Part shown: positions 41,001-53,000 of the stretch, one piece after another | Layout of the letters: every line of letters begins with the position of its first letter | How positions within the stretch are numbered: the stretch's first letter is position 1 | Source of the DNA: Phallusia mammillata | Taxonomy: Eukaryota > Chordata > Ascidiacea > Phlebobranchia > Ascidiidae | Direction of reading: 5' to 3' | Assembly (NCBI GenBank): GCA_003260075.1 | Contig: QLIY01000406.1 | Location: 62,001-126,000 of the forward strand | DNA length: 64,000 bases | The notes under the pieces: model-generated | What the model was told of the DNA's origin: nothing | Databases searched by the model: none | The model's input: only the letters and a program-made list of their open reading frames with translations | Program-made: the position numbers and the translations under genes

Positions 41001-44000
41001 AAAACATTTATAACCAACAATAATTCCCCCCCCCCCACATAACAAATTGGTACAAAAATTAGGTATTTAACTATTTTTCGCTATCCTTATTATAAAAACA
41101 TTTATAACCAACAATAATTTAACCGAATGGTAGTTCAACGGGTATAACTTGTTTAACAATCCTTAAAAGGTATCGGACGTTGACAACATCATGGGTCTTG
41201 TACAAACCGAAAACGTGCAAGTGACAGCAGAAGCTTACGATGTCGCTCTCGATATGAGTTTCCCGAAAGGTGCAGACGGTGGGCTGGATTTCGGAACAAT
41301 TCGAGTTATGGACGAATCGAAACAAACTTGCTCGTTGAAAAACAAAGGGAAATACGAAATCGGATTCAAGTAAGAAAGAAAATTTATTGCCTCAGTTGTT
41401 TGTAAATTTTCAAGTGAAACGTTTGACAAGCAATGTAATATAGATTTACATTTAAAATTTGAACTATACAAGTCCTTTGTTTGGGCCAAACTCGCCTGCT
41501 ATAGGTAGCAGGAAGACTTATTACAGCTTTTTATCTCAACTTAGCACCATGTTTCCGCAAATTTAATTCAGACTTTGGTACCAAGTATTTGGGTATTGGC
41601 TTGGCACAACCTAATCAATATTGTGCAGTAACAATGACACTAGCAGAAGCCAAGTGCTTCTTGCGGCTTTTGACAAAGCCTTCCATATTTTTGGTTTCAG
41701 TTTCATTTTTGAGCGCCAAGTCCCAGGATGTCCACCCGTGGATGAATTGTTTTGTGTTTTACCGCAAAAGGGAACACTTATACCCAATGACCGTCCTACG
41801 CAGGTAATACAATAATCTATTAAATAGCCTTTCTTGTTTTCATTATCATGGGATAACTTCTGCCGTGGGTTTGAATCCCACCGCAGACTAAATTTTTCCG
41901 TACCTTTATGTGTAAAGCCTCTTGCATGCTTAATATGTTTTGATTTATATACGGGTGGATCCTTGTTTTTGTTGAGCGTATAGACCAGCCCTTCACAACT
42001 TAAAACAGTACAAAGGCCGCAACGGGAAAAAAAATTGTCGTGGGTCGCATGCTAACGTTTTTATAACATTTGTACAACTTTGGCCGTGAAATAAGAGCTA
42101 TCGTTGACGGTGACATAAAATTATCCAAGCAAACGAAAATATTTTAATAAAACGCAAATCTGAACAACAGAGTTTAATGTGGTTCAGGCCTGCCGAAGAC
42201 GTTCCCCAGTTGTAAACACTTCCATCTGTGTATAAATGTATACAAATAATTTCTCATTTATCTATCACTAACATTCCTACTTTAAACATCATGTCATGAT
42301 CCCAGGTTCAAGTAATATTTCGCCCCCCCCCCCCAACTTTGGCCGTGAAATAAGAGCTATTGTTGACGGTGACATAAAATTATCCAAGCAAACAAATATT
42401 TCTCATTTATCTATCACTAACATTCCTACTTTAAACATCATCCCAGGTTCAAGTAATATTTCGTTCCCGCGTGGAAGTCACCATTCGGGACATCCCCATT
42501 CTCAAGTGTCAGGTGATCGAACCAAACATCGGTGACGGAAGGGAAGTGATTGCGTCAATCCCAATCAAGCTATCGGTAAGATACCTCTTGTAGAACCTCA
42601 AGACAAAACATTTGCATGCCGAAAGATTTTATTCGTTTCCATAAGAGTTCTTGAGGGTCAGAGGCACGTAAATAGTGGAGAACATTAAGGGCCTAATCTT
42701 AATGTGTAGTTTTAACAGTGATTTTTGTCATGTTTCTCTGTTTACAAAAAAGCGGGTGAGAGTTTTATCTATCAGCCCCCCCCCCCTATCGGTAAGATAC
42801 CTCTTGTAGAACCTCAAGAAAAAAATTTGCATGCCGAAAGATTTTATCCGTTTCCATAAGAGTTCTTGAGGGTCAGAGGCACGTAAATAGTAGAGAACAT
42901 TAACTTTGGGTCCTAATCTTAATGTGTAGTTTTAACAGTGATTTTCGTCATGTTTCTCTGTTTACAAAAACGCGGGTGAGAGTTTTATCTATTAAGTAAT
43001 ACACTGAGCTTAAAACTGTCACAAAATAAAGTCAAATTAATTATTTGCTTCCTTGTTCCTCGGGTCGTTGCTTGAGCCAGTTTTCAATCGCCATTCAAAG
43101 CAGCGGAGGGGCCCCCCCCCCTAAAACTGTCACAAAATAAAGTCAAATTAATTATTTGCTTCCTTGTTCTTCGGGTCGCTGCTTGAGCCAGTTTTCAATC
43201 GCCATTCAAAGCAGCGGAGGGAAAAAAGTCTTTGTGTTTTTGTTTCTCTTTTGTAATGTATATAACTTTAAATCAAACCGTTTTGACAGGTTCGCAGCTT
43301 GTTCAGTAAATATGCCATCTTTCCAAGCACTGACATCAACTTTGGTCCGATGGTTCTCAACACGAAGAAGACACGAAGTTTCACTGTTGAAAACAAAGGA
43401 GAGTTTGACTTCAAGGTAAGAACTACGTTTCTGTTGAAAATGTCATTTAAAACGCATTTAGGTGATTTTCACGATTTTCTCTTTTTCGAAACACCGATTT
43501 TGTGTTTAGTACACTATCACGAAAATGATCAGAGAAGCACCGGCAGTTCGACCTCGTCCGATGGTTCTTGGCGGGAAACGTGCAAAGTCACGTGACGGTT
43601 CGAGTTCAAGCCGCTCAGTCGGTAAGTTAGAGAATATTTCCAATTCTTATAAAGGTGTGTATTATGTCTTATCTATAGACAACAGGGCTTAATTTTGAAA
43701 AATAATTAGGAACTTTATACCAAAGCATGAAGCCGTTACATGATAATAAGCTGCAGACAATGCTCATTGTTTTGACCCATCAAGTTTTATCAGTGCAGCT
43801 GGTGACAAGACATTGACCATAAAGGATAGGGTTGCCACATTACCACACTCCAATTCGTTGAGAGTACAGGTTAAAAAGCCATACCGTAGTAAATCTGCTT
43901 TGTGGATTGGTAATTAAGTCCAGAATATTGTTACTTTATGTATAATGCCCAAGCAAAGCATGAGATACTCGAAATTCGGCAGAAAATAAACTTTGGACTA

Positions 44001-47000
44001 TTCTTTATAATGAGTATGTTATTTTCGTTCGTTTAAAGCCCGAGGTGGCCGAGCTGCTTCCATTCGTCAGGACATGGGAATGAACCAGACTCGTTTATTG
44101 GTCGGATCTTTCACTGTGTATCCAGGATTCGGAACGATTTTACCAGGAGGTGTGCAGAGCATTACTGTCGACAGTGTGGCAGAAAATATGGGAAAATCAG
44201 AAGAGGTTGGTACAAATTTCAACAGGATCATATGCACAATGTAAGAAGAATAGGAGTTGTGAAGAAAAAATGTAAAGAAGAATTAAAAAATAATTGCTAT
44301 TGGTTACAGAGTAAACCTCGATTAGATAGGTCTCGGTTAACCTGGATCTTCAGCTAATTTGGTCAAAACTCGAGGTTACAAATGATTTGTATCTTGGTAA
44401 GACTTGAACTTATCGACATCGGTTAATCCGGACAATTTTTGGTCCAAAACGGGCCGGGATTAACCGAGGTTTACTGAGACGTAACAATGGTTGGTAAATA
44501 CGTACGCAGTTTGTCGTAATATTTTTTGCACAGGGTGGTGAGTTACGTCTTCTTTGTGTTAAGATATGTGATAGTGTGATGTACTTTGGTTCGCAGTTTA
44601 ATTGCAATTCATTTGCATCAGTGCAATGGTGTATGTATTTTATACTCGAGCTTTGTATTACCCCCCCCCCCGTCTTCTTTGTGTTAAGATATGTTATAGT
44701 GTGATGTACTTCGGTTCGCAGTTTAATTGCAATTCATTTGCATTAGTGCAATGGTGTATGTATTTTATACTCGAACTTTGTATTGTTTAGTTTCTTTCGA
44801 TCGACATCAGTGATCGGGATCCGACTGACAACGCTTCAGGTATTCCATACCGACTTTTGGCTGAGGGTTGCGTGCCTAGCATCAATACGAGTGACATTTC
44901 TTCGATCTTTGAAGAACATCGGATATGCAAAAACCTCAACGTGTACATCCAAAACAAAGAGGCAAGTGGACATGTTTTTGGTGCCCTATCTGTGTGTAGT
45001 TTATATAATAAGTAGCAGCATTGTTTTACTCGAAAAACGGGTCAATATATTTTAAAATTCAATCAAACTTCCTAAGTCACGTTGTATAATATTTAAAGTT
45101 GGCCGTGAAGCTTCTTAAACGCACCGCTGTAAACAAAGGCAATTTTGCGTGTATTTTGAAATCATTGTGTAATAACGTTTGCCCCCCCCCCCACGTTGTA
45201 TAATATTTAAAGTTGGCCGTGAAGCTTCTTAAACGCACCACTGTAAACAAAGGCAATTTTGCGTGTATTTTGAAATCATTGTGTAATAGCGTTTGTTTTT
45301 TTAGATGATGGAAGGTTGTGGAGTTTACGGAGAGGAAGACAATCGTTTCATGTTCAGCAACGTCATCGTGGGAAGAAAATCTTATGCCAGATTCAAAATT
45401 TCCAACATTAACAAGGTGGGTTATCTTTCAAGCACCTTGCGAAACTTTGAAATCTCCTAATGTTCTTGTAAACAAAAATGATACAAATTTTTGTGAATTT
45501 CTCAAATTTTCTGACAAATCAGGCATTATATTACACAATTTGTGAAGAAATGTCTTTGTAGTTTTAAACTGTTGTTTAGTGTACAAATTTATGAACAATT
45601 ATTTAACAATAATGCCATAAAAATGTTTGCTCTGTTAATTGCTTTACGTACCTACGTTTTACCGGAAATTTTGTTTTCTATGATAAAGACTACTAAAAGC
45701 AAGATATAGATATAGCATGTTTTTTTTATCAGTTATTCAAATTTTCAATAAATATGGCTTTTTTAGCACACTTTATAGACAGCCTATCTGACAAATGGTC
45801 TCCCCTTTTTCTTTGCCTTTTTCTCCTACCATACAAACCCTATTGTGTGCAAGCATGTTTCTATTTTGTTTGCAGGTTCCAGTTGACGTGGCGATCACAG
45901 TGAAACCAGTTTCAAACAAAGTTGCTGCTCGAATTCACGACATTTTCGAAGTGGAAATGTCCAAAGCGCAAATCCAACCCCACAGCTTCATCTATGCTTC
46001 TGTATCCTTCTGTCCCCCGGCAATGAACAACTACATGTGTTATTTTGAGGTGCGAGGGCTTGTTCATTTATATGTCAAAAATGCATTGCTTTACAAAATT
46101 TAATAAAAGCCGAAATAATTTGCAGATTGGCCAATATACTACGTGGGTATTGCTATAATAGTGTGTGCAATTAGTTCCCCCCCCCCTAATAAAAGCCGAA
46201 ATAATTTGCAGATTGGCCAATATACTACGTGGGTGTTGCTATAATAGTGTGTGCAATTAGTTTTCTTGTCATTGGTTGATAAGAAAATAATTTACTATTT
46301 TCTGCGATGGTGAATGGCAGCTGCTTTTAGGTTTAAATTCTGTCTAATTTTCAACAGTGAACATTGTTTAACTTTAGTGCCACATGTGGTATATGCACTT
46401 TATGTGTTATTAACTGAAACGCTTGCTCCAAAGCTGGTACAGACGAATACAGTAAATCGCATAATCCGTTTAAATGCATGAAGATCGTAAATCCCAACCG
46501 CAGCAATTTGTCAAGAAAATCGTCCATTTTATTGTGTATTCTGTTTAATTGCACAAAAAGCTTGGCAAAATGATTATTCGATTAACCGAATTCTGTATAG
46601 ATACTTTTGGAGTACGTGCATTTATCCAGAAGTGTATGTTGTATTCTTTCATATTTACTGCATGTAACCAATTATTATTTTTTATTTAACGAACACTACA
46701 AGCCTTTTCTGACTAATTTTATTCCCATATACAGGCCCAGGTGGACGGTTTACCAACCAACGTTGCCAAAGGTCGCAATCTTATGTTCGAGATCAGTGGT
46801 GAAGGCAACCTACCTCGTGTTACTGTGGCAAACCCCAGTGTTCGTAACAAGACAGGTGAACCGCTGCTTGTGTTCCAACGTCTTCTGCTGGGAAGATCGG
46901 AAACCTTGCCTCTTGTCTTGAAGAACGACGGCTTGTTTCCTTGCAAGGTACAGAAACCCCCCCCCCACCTTGCCTCTTGTCTTGAAGAACGACGGCTTGT

Positions 47001-50000
47001 TTCCTTGCAAGGTAAAACGACGGCTTGTTTCCTTGCAACAAAATTTAAGTGCATTTTACTTTTAGAAGTATAACCTATGATTTTGAGGTATAACCTATAA
47101 AGGATTTTAAACTTAGGAAAGAAAACAGGTCACTTTTGAATATAAGGTGGTAAAAGTCTTCACTTTGGACTTATTTGGAGAAAAAAGCTTTTAACTCACA
47201 ATCTTACTATAATATTAACCTTTTTATGTCAATAAAACTGAACACTTGCGTTTAAGCAAAAATATTATGCAACTGTACCCCTATTCTTAATTCCTGTATC
47301 TGTTTGACTCTCGATTTGACCAGCAACTGCTAGTTCAAAGCAACCTTTCTTTTTTATAAAACTTCAAATTATCCACAGGTTAACATTACAATGGAGCAAC
47401 AAGTACTGAAGACGGACGAAGACGAAATGGACACAGTTTCTGACGATTCAGTTTTCTCAGCTTTCGCCTCTGACTTTGCATATGGTTTAGCGCCCACTGG
47501 CGGCACGATCACAGTCGGTCCAATGGGAATTCCAGGACAACCAAGTAAGACCTTTTATTCAGTTATAACGCCTAACGGTTACGAGCACATTTGTGAAGAT
47601 ACGGAACTATTGATTTACAGTGTAATTAAAAAAATCTACTAAAGAGCCTAAATCCCTATTGACAACAGTAGCTAAATGTGCGGCTGACGTTGAGTTATGG
47701 TGTTAGTAGCTCTTCCTTGATTTACAGTGTACGTAAAAAAGACACTAAAAGCATTTAATTTTATTTTTTATCAGACCGCTACCCTTACACGGCGAGCGTA
47801 ATTCTGGGCCCAGAGGAAGAAGCAACCTTTGACGTGACCTTTAACCCTACTACGTCACGCATATACAACGGCCAGATGAAGATATCGATAGTGGACAACC
47901 AGTTCGAGGAATACAGAATACAGTTGTATGGTGAAGGATTCAAGGTAAATAAATACAAGAATGTGCAGGCAATGTAATTGCGCAATTGGTTGCATAATTG
48001 CAAACAGTTTGGACTCCCCCCCCCCGAAGATATCGATAGTGGACAACCAGTTCGAGGAATACAGAATACAGTTATATGGTGAAGGATTCAAGGTAAATAA
48101 ATACAAAAATGTCTAAATATGAAGAAGAATGTGCTGTTTTGACAGGCAATGTAATTGCACAATTGGTTGCATAATTGCAACCGTTTGGACTAAATTTTTA
48201 ACCAGGCTTTTGTTGCTATTTGTTTTGATTGTTATGTTTTCCAACGACGCATTGTAGTTAAAAAGCACCATTCATACACTTCGTGTTTGAAACGTAATAA
48301 TTTATTTGTGTCGGAGTCGTATTTTTTCCATCGAGGAGACGTCCACTTTTTAAGCAATCCAAACAGCTGTTCACTACCAATAAATCATCCCCCCCCCCAT
48401 TGTTATGTTTTCCAACGACGCATTGTAGTTAAAAAGCACCATTCATCGAGGAGACGTCTACTTTTTCAAGCAATCCAAACAGCTTTTACTGTTCACTACC
48501 AATAAATCAACTTCCAGAAGTAGTCAAACACTTTAGTATCCAATTTCACTACGTCACACATACGTTACAGGATGACGTCACAATCGACAACCTCTTGATC
48601 GCCGGTGACATGGCGGCCTTAGCTAGCGAGGACGGTGTGATCGACACTGACGTTTTGCCGCAACAACTAACAGCTGATCATTCGGCCGGGGGTTCTGGCG
48701 TCCGTGGCGAGACCATCTTGTTCGGCGATTGTGATGTGGGGGCGACCAAGGACCGAACTTTCACCTTGTCCAATCACTCATCCACTGACACTGTGCGTTT
48801 CCAGTGGGGCGAACATGCGAACGTGAAATTTGCGCCCAACGTTGGACATCTGCATCCTGGTAAGTGAGAACGGCATTTTACAGCAAAGGATTTTTCTAGC
48901 CTATGCCTTGTCACTTGGGAATGCTTCGTAGGCTGGCGTTATTAGGTGCGACGCCTTTCCATGGTCTTGACGTACAGTAGTGATAAATAATAACAAGTGT
49001 GTACAGACCAAATGCAATTTAACACATGTATATATATCTGAAGTTGACAGAAAGTCAAATGTGGGTAGTGAATAGCTTGGGCAATCTTGGACCGTTTGTA
49101 GGCAACTGTATTTACGATGCTTAGACACCTTGCTTGGTACATCAATGCCAAAAAACTTACCTGATAAAGCAGCGAGTCTACGTTTGTCAAAACACAACGT
49201 TTAGCACTAAAATCGATTGTAAAATATAAGACCAAAGAGGCGAGTGAAATCCGGACATCAAGGTTTTTTAAAAAGCAATTCACTTGAAAAGTATCTCGCA
49301 AACCTTGTGTAGCTTTCGGACATCTGTTCGGCTAATTTATAGTCACGACATTTTCAGGTTGCTGCAAGGAGGTCACTGCTACCTTGAAATCAGACCAACC
49401 TGTGGAACTGAAAAAAGCTGTTGTCAATTGTTCTCTCGCGAAAATCTCATTCTCACAACCAATTGAACAGGTGGGATGCTCAAACTGGACAAAAAACTGT
49501 TTGGTTTTACGAATTTGAACCACTTTTTGTAAACGAAATTCAAGCGAGAAGAGGGTAGAAGGTCCTTGCTTAAATACCATATGAATAATATTATTGATTT
49601 TTTTTCTAAATTCTAAATTATTAATATCTAACTCCTGTAAATTATGCTAAACTGTGTCTTCAAGGCCAAAAACTGTTAATCTGTTAAAAAAGGTTAAAAT
49701 TCTAAAACGTAAAAACAAAATGTAATTTTTAAGACTACATTAATTCCATGGATGATTTTCTTGAGGCGAAGACTTTTTGTCTTGTGATTTTACCTTGTTG
49801 CTTTTTTTACCAGGTTAGTGACTGGGACGACAGAATGCGAATAGTGAAATGGGTTGATGTGATTCCGACTGACCGAAAGAAACCCAACCGAAGACCACCT
49901 AAGAAGAAGGTATACAACAAAAAGAAATATTTTTGCGTTAAATCGAATTAATTGATACTAAACTGAGAGTGATTGTACTGAACAACATAAGACCCTCCAA

Positions 50001-53000
50001 TCCAACAGACAGCATGGTCATTGACAATCACTGTTTATGACAATAAATAACTGAGAATGGAAAATATTTTCCAAGTAACAGAATCAGTCAAAGAAACTGA
50101 AATGGAATATATACGTTTAAAGATAATGTATTGACTGATCCCGTTACTTGAAAAATGTTTTCCATTCTCTGTAAATTGATACTGGAATCTATTTTTTTTC
50201 TACTCGGGATTAAAACATGTTACGACAGGGTTGTAAACGGGCCTGAATTTAAAGCTCGGACCCGAATCGTTTTTGAGAAGTCTGTTTAGGCCCGAAAGTT
50301 TGATTGACAGGCCTATAGAAGCCTCAGGAAAGACCAAGACAACAAACACAATAGACAAGAATAGACAATTGGTCTCCAACAAGGCATTTTAGGGCTGTTT
50401 GACATTAGGTCAGGTCCGGCATTTGGCTACTTAGCTAGTTAAATTTATTCAACAAAATACTGACAAAGAGTGTTAAGTCAGGCCCGAATCAAACCTGTTT
50501 TGGGAAAAAACCTAATCCCGAACACGGCCCGACTTGCAGCTCTGTGTAACGATGTTGATCTTTACCAAGTTTTTCAATTAATCATAACAATCCCACAAAA
50601 CAGGTTGTGGAAACGGAACAGGAGCCCGAACACTTGGTGGTAGAAGGGAGCAGCCGAGCAATCGACCTCCTCGTGTCAGCTCATATTGATTACGCCCGCT
50701 ATAAATGTGAAGCATCAGTTATTAACTTCAAGGATACACTAATGTACCAAACCCGCGTCTACGAGTGAGTGTTTGCTGTATTTATGTTTTAATTACAAAT
50801 AGCTCTACGTCTGTACAGCTAGGCTAGGCGGACTCCAGGTCATATTGTCATTTTAAATTTGCTATCCCAATAAGTCCATGTTTGACAAATAACATAATAG
50901 TCAGCTTGGCACGGAAAACATGAAACCAAATGTATAAAAGCAAGCTATTTGATTTAATAAAGTAAATATCGGTTAATCCGTATCCGTTTGGATCAAAGCT
51001 TGTACCAACAAGGCGAAGATCCGGATTAACTGATGTCGATTAGACCACATTACAAATCATTCGTACTTCAAGTTTTGTCTGATTTAGTCGAAGATCAACC
51101 GAATCCGGTTTAATAATGATTTATGTGATTTAAACTACTTCAGGCTCACCATGAAAAACGATGGCAAGGTTACTTTGAACTACAACTGGAAACTGGTAAT
51201 GGAAGCACTTTCTGTTCCTGAGACTATTTCTGGCAGCACAGATGTCGATGTAAGCCCAACACATTCGGCAAGGTATGTTAGCAATCCAGTTACTAACTTG
51301 TAAATTAAAATCCGGCCCCTTGGATTATTGGTTCGTAATCTTTTTTTATGAGTGCTACCCCCTGATAGATATCGTTTAACCACTTATCGAAAAGTTTATG
51401 TTGCAAACTATGATAGAAAAGAAGACGCCATGAAACCACAAAATGTAACTTGTTTTTTTTTTTTTTTTTTGGGGGGGGGGGGATAAAAAGGGGTTGATTA
51501 TCCACATGTTAAGAACCTCTGACTTCTAGATTGACCTTTCCTGTTTATAAGTTGTATAATATGTCAAAATTTCTAAGCATATGGCAGAAATCTTCGGTTA
51601 ACGTTAACGTTGCACTTTTTTTTGATATGTTAGTGGCTTTCTTGCACTTTATTTCAACAATACATCTCCGAGCACAATTTCTATTATTCAACTGTTCCGC
51701 GTTTTTTTATTTTATTTGACCATTTAAGCAAGCTTTTTTAACCTGTTAAGCAAGCTTTTATTTTTATGTTTCCTTTAAGCCAGCTTTTTTGTGACACAAA
51801 TATCATGGTATTTTTTCTTGTGGAAAAGTTGGAAAATCATGTGTCATGTTACATTTGTATGTTGTTTACGCAGGAGTGCAGGGGATTCAAGCCTTCCTTC
51901 GCTTGTGGCCGAGGACGAAGTAGGAACCTCCTTCTCAGTGTCACCATCTGATGGGAAAATCAAGGCTGGTGAAAAAGAAGTTTTTGTCGTTCGCTTTTCA
52001 CCTCACGAAGTCAGCGAGTTCCAAGCTAGAATCCTTTGCACGTGAGAAATAAACTACTGATGAAAAGTTCGGTATTTCTACAACATAATTAAGACACATA
52101 GTCAAGGCTTAATAATGGCATAAGAGCAGATTTCGGCTTTGGCACAGGTTATTTTACTGGACCAAATTCCAATAAATTGGTTTAATACTTTGTAGCGATC
52201 TTACTATCGCGTGTTCACTCATGCGCATTAAAGCTTGCCATTTGCCCTTTTCTATTATGGTCCTGGCTTGTTTATCAACGCATATTTTGCGTTGCTTTTT
52301 TAAACGCATAATCATTTTCACTTTTCTAACATGTCTCGAACATGGCGCCGCTGTTCAATAAAGCTTCGACCTCTTCACTGGTGACCCCGACGTAATTTGA
52401 ACACGCAACCTTCGACTACTTTAACCTTATAATTTTTACTGCAGAATTGGTAACTTGGAAATCGGTCAACAAGGTCCAGTGGTTAAGCTGAGAGGTCGAA
52501 GCCTGATGCCTTACTGTCATTTTGATCTCGACGACTCGGACTACATCACGAGTTGCCGACGGAACCCCGAACTTCCGGGACCAGGGGGCGCCCCGCCGGG
52601 AAGCACCTTGGACCCCAATACACGGGTTATTGAGTTCAGCTCAATTGGAGTGAATGGAAAAAACTCCAAGTCAGTTAAAATCCTTATCAATGTTTTGTCT
52701 GCCAAAGAGCTCTTACGGAGTGAAATTGCTTGTTTTTTTATGTTACATTCATTTTCACACCACTGTGCCGACCTAATGCGTTGTTTAATCAACATTAATC
52801 AATTTCCGATTGTAACCTGAAGCCGTGAAATCGAAATTGTCTGCAAAACCGGTGTCTTTAAGTACAACATCTTCATTCTTGTGTGCAGAAAATTCTGGAT
52901 CATGAACCCTACCTCGTCGACCTACACCTTCCAGTGGGTGTGCGATGACGTCACAGACGCACGAGTGCCGTCCAATTTTGTGTGCCACGTCACTTCCGGT

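Larger units (their letters stand above)
11350..48399. repeat. central block of about 34 C-run junctions
   Basis: Runs begin at 11350, 11811, 11997, 12208, 12398, 13504, 13883, 14540, 17069, 18373, 19567, 19749, 21631, 22535, 23550, 24031, 28981, 30085, 30670, 35407, 35910, 36819, 38004, 40777, 41026, 42323, 42776, 43112, 44661, 45182, 46177, 46957, 48016 and 48389. Most are 10 nt, a few 11-12; 30085 is 32 nt and 38004 is 80 nt. Nearly all separate two slightly different copies of neighbouring sequence. Exceptions without a clear duplicate are 11350, 28981, 30085 and 38004. No G run of this kind was seen in the block. Confidence 0.85.

Noticed and set aside
11811..43121. C runs as G-quadruplex, recombination or telomere-like signals
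   Set aside because: They are single pure tracts of near-constant length tied to local duplications and to one polarity per block, not spaced G-tracts; a gap stand-in explains them better.
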